NCBI RefSeq assembly: GCF_000208745.1
Contig: NC_030851.1
Coordinates: forward strand, 10,892,126-10,956,125
Source: Theobroma cacao
Lineage: Eukaryota > Streptophyta > Magnoliopsida > Malvales > Malvaceae
Reading direction: 5' to 3'
DNA: 64,000 nucleotides
Of this stretch, positions 23,237 through 36,944 are shown piece by piece; the first letter of the stretch is position 1; each line of letters begins with the position of its first letter. The position numbers and the translations under genes are program-made. A model generated the notes under the pieces. That model did no database searches, had not been told where the DNA came from, and saw only the letters and a program-made list of their open reading frames with translations.

Positions 23237-26200
23237 TTACTCTCTCTTGGAACACAGTTCTTTCCAGTTTCCCTTTTCATGAATAAGTCCTTGGATTCTA
23301 GCCAATCTGCATGACTGTTCTATTGTCAGTTTGTAAATTGCGGGGCTTTCCCATGGTACAAGCCCAAAATCATCATTATACTCTTCCATTCCTTCAACAA
23401 AGAATTGCCAGACTAAAGCACCTGCCCCAGACCCTTTCTTCTTTGCAGATTTATAGATGATGTCCGAAATAGTTCTATAAAACCGCTCTCTCTGGGATGG
23501 CTGGAAGTCTTTGTTCTGGTTTGACAAGCCGTATTCAGTGAACATAACAGGCTTCTTCAGTTCCTTGTCACAATCTTCAATGTGTGAACGCATCCACTTG
23601 GAAACATAACTCCGTTTTTCTTCAAATCCTAGATCATGAAACCTACCAAAGAGGAAATTAAAACAAAATTGGATTAAATATAAGTAACATGCTTATTGAA
23701 GAAACAACCGAGTGCCTACGAAAATTATACTGTAATTCAAAAGACCATCTAAACTGAACCTGAGACAATTGAAACAAGTCTTCATAACATTTTTATCAAA
23801 TTGTGCACAACAACCAAAAGGTTAAAATGTAAAATTTTAAGCAAAGTTAATATTTAAAAGGCTGGGTAAAACTAGATTCCTGATTAGGCAGAGGTCATAG
23901 CCCCCCCAACTTTGTTATATCTTCTTATCACTCTTATGCTTGAGGACTTTCTAAAAATATACGAAGTTGTGGCCACGAGGATTATGGTCTTCAAATGTCA
24001 TTTGCAATTAACCATTACATTTTGTCACCCTTAATCTTCAAAATCTGGCTCTTCCACTGATGACAGGCTTCATTATGTGTCATAGAATAGATTCTTTACA
24101 TGCATACTATACTAACACAATTTCATAGAGTCAGTTAATATTGCTTACCAATGGTCAGGATATATATGAACAGAGGTAAAATCAACATTTGCAATGTTGG
24201 AGTTGCGGACAAAATCAGATCCAAGGGTCGATGCCCACTCTTCTGGATTCACAGTTGACTTCTTGGGGCTTTTAGGACCATAGAATCCTTCCAGGCCAAT
24301 GGTCAGTAGATGATTTTTATCAATTGATTTTACGAAAGCTGTCATCTCTTCTAACCAATCCTGCAATTGAATGCAGAATATTAAATTTACATTCAGACAC
24401 AAATCAATAAGCCTTAGAAGAAAGAAAAACCTCTCTCTCTGAGATGAATGCATATGAAATATAAAAACTGTTTTCTAAATTAAACTATTTCTGATTAATG
24501 AATTTAAAGCTTTGAAAGGAAAAAAATTCTCCTTTCTCAGGTTATTGAAGTAGAAAGCTTTTATAGGCCTTTGCAGGCATGGAAGAAAGATAAAGTTATA
24601 TGGTAAAGAAACTAAGTTGAGTTTTAGTTTTAAGAAAGTCACTAAAGTTGAGCTTTGCTTCGAAGAATGGACAAACTTTGACCAAGTTCAGTGGAAGAGG
24701 GCAACAGTTATTCCAAAGAAAGTGAGAATAAATATCCAACCTTATAGATTTACAAGAAGTAAGAAACCTGCAATCACCAGTAATCCTAGCACTCGTTATA
24801 TAAAATTTTAGAAGACAACATTACATTCATCTACAGTTAAGTATAATTTGTCAAGATTAAAAAAGGTTTAGAACAAAGTAAGAAACCAATCTAGGGTCAA
24901 TATTAGAGCTTATAATAAATAGTGTCAGATCTCAAAACTCACTTGAAGTGTATCCCCAGAAGGATCAGACATGCAACGGGGTTCATTCATCAACTCCCAA
25001 GCAAAGATGGTGGGATCATTCCGATACTCAATTCCAGTGATGGTGTTCTTCCTTGTGAGGACAGTCTGTGGAAAAGAAATATATCAGAATAATATTTTAT
25101 AGCAGCAGAGAAAATATTTTTGATTTTTTTTTTCGAAAGCATGAATATTTTTGAATTTATGATATTGCAAACATTTAAAAAGAATTCAAGAGGCTCTATC
25201 TTCAGAAGAAACTATATTTTCCCCTCAATTTGAGATCATACTGTTAGTTGGACTATTTGCCAACCTCATTCCCATATAACCATGTCTCTGCAAAGTTTCA
25301 TAATAATGTTTTAATATATATTGCACTGGCAGAAAGAAGACCCTGGGAAGTTAAGTGTTCTCCTACTTGTATTGGCTAGCACTGAGACAAGTACACTTCA
25401 TCTGAAAAGTTTGCAGATAATCTACCAAACTTTACCATACTGCAAGAGTGGAGATACATGCTCCATCCATTAACATAAAAAAACATTACCAAGGCTAATA
25501 TTCAAATCATGATTTCTTATTTGTTTTATTCTTGCGTAAGAACAACTCCACAGATATAGAAGGATTTCTGTTCTGCTTATCCTCTGATTTTCTCATTACA
25601 TTATCGCTCATTGATTTCCAAATTTCAGGTTATTACTGCATCAAGATATGCTGAACTACAATTTCGCCAAACTGCCTAGTAAGCTGTATTAGATGCATTC
25701 AAGCTACTGAATCAGCATCGACAATGAAAGTACTTTTGCATTTTCAAAATGGCAACCAACCAGGCTAGCAAAACTTTTTTTTTTTTATTGAAAAACAAAA
25801 GCAAAAAGGAAATATCATATATACTTCACTTCTGTCCCAAAAGAAGAAAGAAAAAGGAAAGTACAACACTTTATACAGCTTATGTAACACAGCTGTAAGC
25901 AATTTCCTTTCATTTATATACATTCTTTCTAAAACTGCAGTGGCACCTGATTCTGTTATCTCTAGCTGTTAATTATGGTATTGTCTTAGCCCTAAAATGA
26001 TTGAAGGGATAGTCATTTCTTAATAATGATATCTAGGCTAATTCTCTTTCACAATCAAATTGTAGTTCGTACTTTTGTGTTTGTTATATACAGGTGAAAC
26101 ACTTGGTCCATATGGTTTAAGGGGCCCTATACACTATACAGCAATAGTCAGAGTTTCTTTTTTTTTCTTTTTTTTTTTTTGTCCGAAAGTAATAGTCATA

Positions 26201-27551
26201 GTCAGAATTTAAAGGCTAAACAAATAAGCAAGTGGCTAAGACATCTCCAGCATCTGGATTCCTTTTTGAGAGTTAAGATTTAACTATTTCAACAGTGTAA
26301 TGTCAGCACAATTGCTAGCAGTTTACTGAAGAGCATAGGCACACTCATACACATGCATCATAATGCAGGGGACGAAAATTCCTATTGTTCAAATATAAGA
26401 AAAGAGATAATTAGATACCAGGACATAGTTCTTGAAATATTTGCGGATTGATGGATCAAAGAAGAAGGAATCATTAGAAGAGCTCAAACCAACGCCTTCT
26501 TGCCATGCCCAGTTGACATACTGTGTCTTCCCACCATATGCTTGCAAGTTGTTCACTAAGCTAAGAAGCAGCCTAACTCCATGTTGCCTTGCTTCTACAA
26601 TGACATAATCCAAGGCCTGCCACAACCTAAAGTTGTTAAAATAAACAACAATAATTGGGAAAATGTACATAAGAATCATACTAACTGATATCAGAAAATG
26701 TGATGGAGTCAAGGATTTTCTGGGATTTTTGACAGGTTCTAATCAAGCAGGAGGCTGAGAAACGGAGCAATTTGAATAGCTTTTCATCCTATTCTCTTTC
26801 GTTTCTAGCTTTCAAAGTTACACTTTTGGAGAGCTCAATCATCCTAATATTCAGAACAAACATAATTTAGTCCAGTAAAAAGTGTGCAATAAACTAAATC
26901 ATTTTCTATATGCACATTGGAAATCTCTTTACTGCCTTTCAATGAGGTCCATAGTTACTTAGCTGTTATCCTGTAAGCTTGAAACCGAAAATGATGGAAC
27001 TGAATTTAGACAAAATCAAGTAAATCAAACACCTAATGAAGACCTAAATGCTAAAATTAAGCTTGTATTGAACACCCAGATCATCTAGGATAGAAATTAT
27101 AAAGCTGAATCAATCATGCATTGAACAAAATGTAGATTATTTGCATCGCATCAAAGTTTTTTTAAAAAAAGTGTGAATTTCTTTCTGATACCTTGAAAAC
27201 TCGCTCATCAAATTGCCCCGGGGAAATCTGGAGAGCATCATACCCTCCATCGTTAAAGGCCCAAGTTCTACAGACAGTGAGACCCATCTTTGCACCAGCT
27301 TGCAGCATTGCACTGACCCTAGGTCTATTATTTTCATCCACAGAATGGGCCATTAACCAGTACGAATTCCATCCATTAACATACAACGGTTTACCATCCA
27401 AAAAGAATTGTGTCCCATTCCTTTCCACAAAACTTAACCTTGGTTCCTTGGGAAAACTACTAAGCTTCAAGTCGCCAAAAGACATGTAAATAAAAGCCAC
27501 ACATGACGCAAATCCAAGAATTGGGTATAACAGCCCATTTCCAGCCACCAT
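23237..27551 (-). CDS. Endo-beta-1,4-mannanase (GH5), MAN2-like
   Basis: Five coding exons on the minus strand: 27192-27551, 26419-26616, 24943-25065, 24149-24360 and 23237-23642, giving 432 aa from the ATG at 27551. The family hydrolyses internal beta-1,4 links of mannan and galactoglucomannan in the cell wall. Residues 1-27 contain a hydrophobic segment ([19 protein letters not shown]), a signal peptide or anchor. GH5 motifs seen: [20 protein letters not shown], the acid/base Glu214 in [18 protein letters not shown], and the nucleophile Glu334 in VMFTEYGLS, followed by VWQFFVEGM. Length and both catalytic Glu are normal, so the enzyme should be active. The N-terminus most resembles Arabidopsis MAN2 as I remember it. 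A spliced upstream exon (27695-27729) could add 20 residues in frame. Confidence 0.93.
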
Positions 27552-27694
27552 CTTTCTATATATGGGAAGGAACCTGAAAACCAATCAACAGGCAAAAATT
27601 CCAGAAAAAAAAAGATAGTTTTATTTGGTTATCCTTTTGGCTCTAATTTAACACAGTCCAGAATTTAAGGATACCCAAGTTGAGATTACAGTAC

Positions 27695-27729
27695 CTTAAA
27701 CTCAAATGTGAACGCAGATCCCTCTTCAT
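27695..27729 (-). other. Candidate alternative first coding exon of mannanase
   Basis: An ATG at 27729 opens 35 nt ending AAG|GTACTG. Joined to the acceptor TTTTCAG before 27573, the frame continues without a stop through FLPIYRK into the Met at 27551. The extra N-terminus (MKRDLRSHLSLR...) is basic and would precede the hydrophobic segment. It may instead be 5' UTR with an intron. Confidence 0.5.
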
Positions 27730-30681
27730 AAGGTTACCAAAAACCAAATAGAAAGGACTGCTTTAAGACATAAGTGAAAGAAAGACAGATAGATTTGAAA
27801 GTTGCTGCCTTTCTGTTTAGGATTTGGGGTTTTTATGCCAGAAAATGATGCAAGAAATGAGGAAGGTCCAGGCCACATGAGAAAAAACTGAAAAAGGAAG
27901 GCAGAGAAAGCACACCTAACTTGTGTGCTTGAGAGACTGTCAAAAACTGTAGGAGAAGGAAGAAATATTGGGAGGCTGTAATGTGAGGAGAGGTTGGGTG
28001 GAGGCTGGAATGTTGGTATCAGCTTGCTGGTTAAAATCAGATCTATGCACTGCACCTGACTTCCCCACAGTTTCCTTGAATTTTAATATAGCTACTGAAA
28101 CAAGTCTCTCAATTCAACACCCATGGGCCATGTGTGATGACCTCCTTCTCTCCCTTCCCTATCAAAACTATACCAAATTAACCATAGAAAAATAATACTA
28201 TGAAAATGATATTAAAAAGAAAAGGTGAAAAAAAGACGAAAAGAAACAAAATATCCCCGCCCAACCCCTCATGTGCGATGGAGACTTGGATTCTGTACTG
28301 TCCAGTCTGGTCTCTTGGCCTTTGAAACTGTTAAGCTTTTCTTTTTCTTTTTGTCTTTAAATTACATATAATAATTCCGTATGCTTCCATTTGGTACCGA
28401 ACCATTTGATACGCAAAATCTGATTAGCCAAGTATTAATTAAAACAGACAAAAGTTTTCCCATGTGAGAAGCCGGACAGAAAGGGGAACACGTACCCTTC
28501 CTTCTCGTTAGTTTGCCTTCTGGGGCAACATTTTCCGCCTATAGTTGCTTAATTGACAAAGTTAATAAGCCGTGGATCATGCAATCAGCGTGTACTTTGA
28601 ACGGTTTCATAGGCAACACTACGCAAAATTATGTCAATTTCTATAACCCAATTGTAATTTAATGGAAGAAAAGAAAATTTACTTGTAAAAGCTACTAAAG
28701 TTTTTTAATTCGTGAATGGAATTCGTCTAGGACATACAACGTACAAGCATGGCCACGACTTAATTGCATATCCAGCTTTGGTAAGATTCAGAAAGCCAGC
28801 CGGCGTGATGGTCCACCTGTATTCTGTCATGAAATCTCGAGTAAGTGAAGGCTTTAATAGTCCAATCTAAGTGTATTGATGCCACAATTATTATTAAGCA
28901 TAATTAAGCTCAATGATCATTGGTAATTAACCAACTCATCTGTCGCTGCACCCACTGTTTGCTGTCGGCAAACTTTATTCTTGTGATACTACAACAAGTT
29001 ACCAATAATTTAATCCTTTTTCCTTCAAAAGGCCAAAAGGTAATGCTTGAAAAATCACTCCAACGAGAAGACTATATTATACGTGTTCTAGCAAAGAGAT
29101 CCTAGATATAACACAAAGACTGCCATAATAGCCATAGAATTGGCTACTTGGTGAAAGAGGAGATGATGGCTTGATAAGAATGTACAGTTCCATGTCACTT
29201 TCTCATTTATATATTATAAATCAATCATTAAGTCCACTTATCATAGGCTTTTCATGAGAGAATTATGACCTAGTCTAGTGAGTTTTTGAACCTAGTCAGA
29301 AAATAAACTCATCATAATCCCATTGTTTCCTTCTAGTTGTGTTTATTAATCAGGAACTTGAACGGAATCAAATCCAACTTCATATTTCCTAACAAAACAA
29401 TCAGAGGTTCAGCGTTTTTCCAGTTCCATAGCCAGAGGAATAGTCATGGGGCATGCTTTAAGTTTGAGTCTTTTTCAAGGAGAAAGAGAAGTCGATACCA
29501 TGCTGTTGCTCATGGAAGAAGTCTCTTGACTGACAAGGGGAAAGAATCAATCTCCTGTTGTTCAATCTCTTTCTCATCATGCCGACCTGGGCCCTGGCAA
29601 TGTTATCAAGGCAGTTTTATGATACCTGTATAATTGAATGCCCTTATCTTAATTATTTTCCAAGCTGAGTTAGTAATGTAATGATGCTTAGCTTTTTGGC
29701 AGTGAGATATTCAAATCTTGTTTATTTATTCAAGAATAGTGGGTATGACGCTTTGGGGATAGATTGCGACCTTGCAACCCACGTCTCTTGATTTTGTTTC
29801 TAAGTAAAATCATTTCAAAGTCAAAACGATTTCGAAATTTCACCTTTTGAACCACTCATTTAATACTGAAAACAAGATGACAACGAACCTAATATTTGAA
29901 CGAGAGATCACTCCAACTGAATGTAATTAATTCTACGAGGGTGGGGAACACATTGGCTGAAAGGAATGATGTAAATTGCAGAATACCCTAAAAACCCAAG
30001 AGTATAAACTCCAACAGAATCAGTGCATGAGTAGAGGAACTGAGGAAGGGTGTGACTGAATTAGTCTGATTGACGGTTGACCCTTTAAACTTGTCACATT
30101 TAATAATCTAATAAATCAAAAAATATAGTAATTTATTTATGTAATAGATTAAAACAGAATCCAATTGACCTTTGCTTAAGTTTTTAGTATATTTTTAACT
30201 GATATATGTCATGTATCACCATAATTAAATGAAAATGAAATACTAACTTAGCATGTGCTTCAACCATTTCTGGTTGAAGTTGGTAACCCAATACCGCCAT
30301 GTGATGAGATCATAACTAGGGGTACTAAACCTCCTAACTTCAAGGACCGTCGCCAATTTTTGTTGACAAACAAGAAAAAATTAATATGTTGAGTGAATGA
30401 ATTAATTAAATTGAATTGAACTTGTGTATTCTAATGCTTCATATTGTTTGTGCTTATTTGTTGTTTCTCTTTCTATTTACAACCACGTTAATTTAAATTT
30501 AATTCATCTTTCAGTGCAATTGAAGTTTAAAAAGAAGAGTAGATTTTTTTTTATTATTCTTTTAATTATTAATTTTATAAAATAATGTTTTAGTCATTAA
30601 CACATATATAATCCTTCACTCAATTATTGAAAGATAATGAAATTTCTCTTACATTTTCATGTAATCATTCACATCAATTGA

Positions 30682-30945
30682 TTTGTCACGTGATAAGAAT
30701 ATTTTTTTTACAAAAAGTTATTCGTAATTTTAAAATTTTTATTATTGCACGGACATAACCACGTGATAGAATCACTAACATAGATGATGACATAAAATGT
30801 AAACATTTGCTTTGTCACGTGGTAAGAATTTAAAAAAAAAAAAAACCAATTCTTCTTTTTAATTTTTTATTATCAAGTAGATATGATCATGTGACAAAAC
30901 AGTATACATGGTTGATGACACAGAATGTTAAGCCATCTTTTAACA
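30682..30945. repeat. Two-copy ~130-bp tandem repeat with CACGTG cores
   Basis: Copy 1 (about 30682-30810) and copy 2 (about 30811-30945) share TTTGTCACGTGRTAAGAA at the start and a GATGACAYARAATGTTAA-like end. CACGTG occurs at 30687-30692, 30760-30765 and 30816-30821, with a diverged CATGTG near 30890. The copies differ by substitutions and A-tract length. Confidence 0.6.
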
Positions 30946-31266
30946 ATTGACCAACCAAAATAAAAATATTTATAAGCATTGGTGATGAAAATATTACTTT
31001 CAAAATTAAGTAACCAAATAAAAAATTTCAAAAAATTAATGATAAAAAAGTAATTTACTTAAAAAAAAAACATGAAACACTCCCTATGAGGTCTCCAAAC
31101 ACGAAATGTTTATATTCAAATCCTCTCATCTCAAAAGCTGTATAATTTGCCACTTGGACTTAATTAAGGGAGGATGGAAATTGAGTAGAATTCATATAAC
31201 AGAAGTGTAATACTCACTCTCATGTAACTATAACAAAAGAGTCGTACAATTTAAATTGTATATACT

Positions 31267-31268
31267 TT

Positions 31269-31305
<37 letters not shown>
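31267..31305. repeat. (TA)n microsatellite
   Basis: A long uninterrupted TA run. Similar TA tracts lie at about 38487-38513 (inside the copia remnant) and 46563-46602. Confidence 0.9.
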
Positions 31306-31309
<4 letters not shown>

Positions 31310-31998
31310 CACATACATATGTGTGTAAGCATGAATATATGGTATAGAAGCGTGTATATATCCTTTAACATATATGAATTCAGTATAGATTCAGAAACCT
31401 TCACCCTGCATGATTCATATATATTTTTATCGCCCAGCATCTTTGAATAGGCACTTAGCGCATGCTCAGCAAGTGCTAACTACTATATATAAGTATTTAG
31501 TGATTAATTAACAGTGCGTTAATTCTATCTTAAAAGAAAAACGGGATCAGGTGTCAACCATAGAATCGACCATTTGACATGCTTTAATATTTGATCATCT
31601 CTATAAATTTTTTTTATCAATTAGAGAAAAAATTGCCTAACAAAAAGTTGAAAAGGCCTCGAGAAATTTGGCCTAGTGGAATTTGGTTTTAGGAAGTAAG
31701 ATCACTCGCTCCAGCTTCGTATCTGATTGTATGTTGTTTAATAAACCCAATACTTAGTTTGAACATAAAAATAAAGCCTAAAGCAAAAATGGTGTTAGCC
31801 TAAATATAAACAAATAAAACGCAAACAGGGCAAGATGGTAGTAATTCAGCAACCATTCCTCAAGTCCAAAAACCAATTGGGCTAGAACCAATTTGGGTTA
31901 GTTCAGACTAACCCACTAACAAAATCTATTTGATATATAACGTAAAGCCCATTGTTAAAAATTGAATATTAAGTACTAAACTTTCAATTAAAAAAAAT

Positions 31999-32257
31999 TG
32001 TTATAGGTATTTTTGTGAATATCTATTTATGTTATATATAGTTAGATTTAGATGTAAATTACATTGGATTAAGATTAAAATTTAATCCATCAATCTATTC
32101 TGTTAATATTATCTTCATCTTATAAATTTTATCTAGATAAGGAGTTATTAGCCTATAAATAGGCTCTTTATTTCATTTGTAAAAACACACTTGAATAAGA
32201 TCTTCTTAGTTCCTTTAAATACTTTTTCTTATAGTTATTCTTTTAAGTTATATTTCA
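31999..32257 (+). repeat. 5' LTR of copia element
   Basis: Starts TGTTATAGGTATTTTTG and ends TATTTCA. It shares with the 3' copy the block GTGAATATCTATTTAT, the promoter GCCTATAAATAG and the downstream TTATAGTTATTCTTT. A GTTATCAACGCGA stretch just after it may be the primer-binding site, of the kind seen in copia elements with ACGTTATCAGCACG-like sites. Confidence 0.85.
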
Positions 32258-32289
32258 TAAGACGTTATCAACGCGATTCTCTAATCTCT

Positions 32290-32470
32290 TAAGTTTTGAT
32301 ATTATTTTGTTTTCATCATTTTCAAGCTTCAAAAGGATTTCAGTGATTGATCTATGATTTCTGGTTTTAGCAAATCAGGTAAGTGTTGGTATTATTTTGT
32401 TTTCATCTTTAAGCTTTAAAAGAATTTCAATATTTGGTTTTTAATTTCTAGTTGTAACAAATCGAGTAAA
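32290..32470. repeat. ~90-bp tandem duplication after the copia 5' LTR
   Basis: Two copies of a segment containing ATTATTTTGTTTTCATC, a TTTAGCAAATCAGGTAA-type end and similar spacing lie head to tail in the leader of the copia element. Confidence 0.65.
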
Positions 32471-32796
32471 CGACTTGATTTCTATTTGGTGTTTTTATTT
32501 ACTAAAAATTAACCTTAATATGAATTTTGTTATAATGTAGTATTTTTATTATTGAGTAAAACGACTTACTAATGAAAAATCATAAATCCGTCCATTCTCT
32601 AAAGTGAATGCGACATCATTTAACAATTATGGTCATGGATATAAAAGAGATCGTCATAATAATTTATATTAATCATTATTCTAACTCTAAGAATAACTTT
32701 ACTCACTAGAAGTTGATGGATACCTTAACCCACTAATATACTAGAAGTTGATAACTCATCAAAAATGAATGAATACTTTTAACCTATTAAAAGCGG

Positions 32797-34560
32797 ATGA
32801 ATAATGAAAAGATAAAAATAGACAGAATAGAAGGAATATATAAATTATCTTATCATCGATGTGGCACAAAAGGCCAATGCTTACATATCTTACATCTTGA
32901 ATTTTATCAAGCATTATTGAAAGCTAAAATATATTATGATGATTTTAACTATGGCCAAGTTGATATGTTGTTGATTTTCTTGTCTACCCTGAAAAGGGAA
33001 TTGATCATATGATTAGTAATGTAAATACCTATTATTGATTTTCTTGTCCATCATGAAAGAAGAATTGATCATTTGATTAGTAAAGGAAATATCCAAGAAT
33101 AAAATTTCTTAATAGTTTGTTGGTATATTTTAGTATAACTTTATTATGAAGTTACTTTTATATGTTTGCGTTTTATTGAAATGATATGTTCTTATTATGT
33201 ATTTTAATTCTATATTTAATATTCTTTTATGTTATATGTCTAGCAAACATTGTTACGATGCACACCATATTTAAAGATAAAAAATATTTTTCTTACTTGA
33301 CAATGGTAGAAACTAATAGCAATACAATATTTAGTAGTACAAGATTAATTGAAAACTCTAGAAGAGTCAATATTTTACTATCTTGAAGAACAAATTTTAT
33401 AATAGAGGATGTATTATTTTCAACATCTCAAAAAAAATTATTAAGTTTTAAAGATATTTATCTAAATAAATATCATATTGAGACAACAAATGAAAAAGAC
33501 AATTAATACCTCTATATGATATTTATTATCTCGAGTAAGAAGTGTATAACAATAAAAATTACCCGCTTTGTTCTCTAGATTGCACTACATAAATATTAAA
33601 ATGATTGAAACTTATGTTATAGTAAACTAGAAGTTTACTAATAATTTTAATATTTGGCATGGCTATTTAGGCCATCCCAAATCAATAATGATGTAAAAAT
33701 TTTTTGAAAATACATATAGTCATCTATTGAAAGATCAGAAGATTTTTTAATCTAATGAATTCTCATGTACTTTGTTTTGAAGGCAAATTAATTATAAGAT
33801 CATTACTAGCTAAAGTTGGAACTGAATCCCCTACATTTCTTAAACATATTCTGGGTAATAATGTGAATTCATACATTCATCATGTGGACCATTTAGATAT
33901 TTTATAGTTTTAATCGATGTATCGACTAGATGATCACATGTATGCTTATTATTAACTTGCATTTGGCATTTGCAAGATTACTCATCCAAATCTTCGTTTG
34001 CGAGCACATTTTCTTGATTATATAATAAAGATTATTTGTCTTGACAATATTAATGAATTTACATCTCAAGCTTTTAATGAATATTACATTTTAGTTGGAA
34101 TAACTGTTGAACATCTTGTTGCTTATGTTCATATACAAAACAATCAAGTAGAATCGTTTATTAAACATTTCCAACTGATTGTAAAGCCATTGCTTATGAA
34201 ATCTAAACTCCCCAATTCTACTTGAGGGCATGCCGTTTTGCATGAAGCAGCACTTGTACACATCAAACTAACGAGTTATTATAAATTCTTTCGTACACGA
34301 TTAGTTTATGGTCAAATACTTCCTATTTAAAAACTTTTGGATATGCGATATATGTTTCCATTGCTCCACCACAATGCACAAAGATGGGTCCTCAAAAGAG
34401 GTTATAAATATATGTTAGATACGAACCTCCATCTATAATTAAATATTTACAACCATTAACAGGATATTTATTCACATCAACGTTTACTAATTGTTATTTT
34501 GATGAAACAATTTTTCAATATTAGAGGGAGAAAACAAACAGCTAGAAAAAGAAATATCTT
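32797..34560 (+). pseudogene. copia gag and integrase remnants
   Basis: A diverged gag zinc knuckle (YHRCGTKGQCLHI, 32850-32890) is followed by FYQALLKAK. A gag-pre-integrase block (LLSFKDIYLNKYHIET, about 33440-33485) and an integrase core with LDNINEFTSQAFNEY and VEHLVAYVHIQNN (33998-34225) follow; the residue order matches the D,D-35-E region of copia integrases. In-frame stops and frame changes are frequent. Confidence 0.8.
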
Positions 34561-34969
34561 GGATTATATTATCATTATTTAGTTTTGATCCTCACACAAA
34601 TCGATATGAACATGAAGTTAAAAAAAAAATTAATTTGTAAAATATAGCAAATTAGTTGCTAGACATATTTATTGACTTAAAGAAAATAATAAAATCTCAT
34701 GTAACAGCTGCAAATGCTTCCATCATAATTGATGTCCCCATAGAACGAGGCACGCTAGAAGCATGGTAAACCAATTGGTTTCAAAGATTAAATTCTCAAA
34801 AAAGAAAAAAAGCAAATATACAAGATGATTTGAAAGAGGAAACAAAAACTTTATAAGAGACCCCTAACATAATTGATAAAATTTCAAAGGAAATTCAAGT
34901 ACCTGAAATCAGTGAAAATGAAGAGATTTCAATAAATTGTATTATGACATGACAGGGAAAAGATGGAAT

Positions 34970-35158
34970 TGTAATGAAATAAACGTCAACGATATTTTTG
35001 TATATAATGTAGTACTCAATATTACGAAAGAAAATGACGATATTGAACTTATATATATTGAAAACTATAGAAATAAGAATAATTAGTCAATGTGGAGAGA
35101 CGCAATTAAGGTGAAATTGAATTCATTTGCAAAACATGAAGTTTTTGGACCTGTAGTC
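34970..35158 (+). pseudogene. copia reverse transcriptase, 5' fragment
   Basis: The frame WRDAIKVKLNSFAKHEVFGP is the conserved entry of copia reverse transcriptase. It is cut at 35158 by the LTR-only insertion starting at 35159. Confidence 0.75.
35154..35158. repeat. Target-site duplication TAGTC (left)
   Basis: TAGTC immediately precedes the TG start of the inserted LTR at 35159 and is repeated at 38221-38225 right after its CA end. Confidence 0.85.
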
Positions 35159-36592
35159 TGTGAGACCTCAACCCCTATAGGTTCATAACTACGCATAGAC
35201 ACAATAACAAGGATTAGGGGTAGTTTCGTCATTTTTTCCAAAAAGCTCCCAAAAGAAGGTTTTATGGTATTTTAAGGTCTAAATAGGCATAACAAGATAT
35301 TTTGGGTGCCAAGGAGACAAGAGGAAGCAAGAGAAAATTTTTGAAATAAAATAATATTAAAATATTAATATTTTATTCAGTGTCAAAATTTTTCATGAAG
35401 AATGAGTATATGGTCAATCTAAGTGGGGGAGAAGAAGAATGAAAGAATTTTGGAGAAAAATGACTTTAATGGGGCCGCGTATCTTTATTAAGTAAAGATA
35501 ACGTGAACAAGTAAATATTTTAATATTATGGGGACACTGTGTTGGAGTACAAACTTCATACCTTATATGTACATGTGTAGAAGAAGGTAATAGAAGGAAA
35601 TTGGAGTTAAATGAGTGATGGGAGGACTAAGTTAAAATGAAAGGAAACAAAAAGGGTAAAATGGTCATTTTGCATCTCGAGTCAAAATTTTAAGTTTTTG
35701 TAAACTTGAGTAGTTTAGATCATTGTGGACCTTGTCCCAATGTCAAAAGAATAAAAAGATTGCACAAAGGATATGAGAAAAACAAGTTAACTTGTAAAAA
35801 GGTATTTTCGTAATTTCAAAGGGAATTGGATAAGCTTGGGCTATAAGCATCTTGCTTCCAGCAGCTTCTCACATTTTTTCCAGTAGCTTTTCTCCTTCTT
35901 CTTCTTCTCCTTTTCACATTGCTTCCATCCTCCATGGAAGCTTGATATCAAGCTTTATAACCTCTCAAATTAGCTTAAATTTTCATGCTTATGGTGCACC
36001 CTTTCATAAATCCTTATGCCCTTCCACTCTCTTTCTTTAAAATCCTTGAAAAATCTTGTTTCCATACTTTCTCTCACTAGCTAGGTGTTTAGAGAGAGAA
36101 AGAGAGAAAAAGCCTTATAATAGCTTGGGAATTGTTGGAAAGAAATTCAAAGTTACTAAACTATCAAGGTGAGTAGTATATTAACATTAGGTTTTAAGTG
36201 TTGATAATGTTTAGTGATTGAATTGTGGGTTTATTGTTGAAATTGTGTATTGACACTATTGTGACTAGGATAGTGAGAATAGATAGCCATTTAAAAGGGC
36301 AATTGAAAGCTAGCTAAGGGGTAGCTTTTAGGGTTTATAAGTATGAATTGACATTATGGTGATGTTAATTTGATGGTAGGTTCCAACGAAGCCCCATTAT
36401 CCCAATTGGACCATTAGAGAGGTTAGAGTTGGCTAAAGGCTCAACTATTACCGGTGAGTGAATTGTATCTTAAAATCATTTTGGGATCGTGACTGTTTTG
36501 TACAAAGAACTTGAATGATTTTATACAACTTTTTCTTAAAACAAGTGCCTTGGGAACAAGCTTTTGCTAAATGGTTTTAAGTTGTGAAATGT

Positions 36593-36944
36593 NNNNNNNN
36601 NNNNNNNNNNNNNNNNNNNNNNNNNNNNNNNNNNNNNNNNNNNNNNNNNNNNNNNNNNNNNNNNNNNNNNNNNNNNNNNNNNNNNNNNNNNNNNNNNNNN
36701 NNNNNNNNNNNNNNNNNNNNNNNNNNNNNNNNNNNNNNNNNNNNNNNNNNNNNNNNNNNNNNNNNNNNNNNNNNNNNNNNNNNNNNNNNNNNNNNNNNNN
36801 NNNNNNNNNNNNNNNNNNNNNNNNNNNNNNNNNNNNNNNNNNNNNNNNNNNNNNNNNNNNNNNNNNNNNNNNNNNNNNNNNNNNNNNNNNNNNNNNNNNN
36901 NNNNNNNNNNNNNNNNNNNNNNNNNNNNNNNNNNNNNNNNNNNN
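36593..36944. other. Assembly gap (N run)
   Basis: 352 unspecified bases. The gap ends inside a GTGCACGATGTGGGG tandem repeat, which probably caused the assembly break. Open frames running across it are artefacts. Confidence 0.98.

Larger units (their letters stand above)
27730..31998. other. Mannanase upstream region and intergenic DNA
   Basis: Promoter and leader of the mannanase to about 28200, then non-coding AT-rich sequence. It holds a two-copy repeat with CACGTG cores (30682-30945) and a (TA)n tract (31267-31305). An open stretch at 29337-29633 resembles no family I know. No gene is supported. Confidence 0.5.

Noticed and set aside
29337..29633. 98-aa open frame on the plus strand
   Set aside because: No recognisable domain, no splice partners, and composition like the surrounding non-coding DNA.
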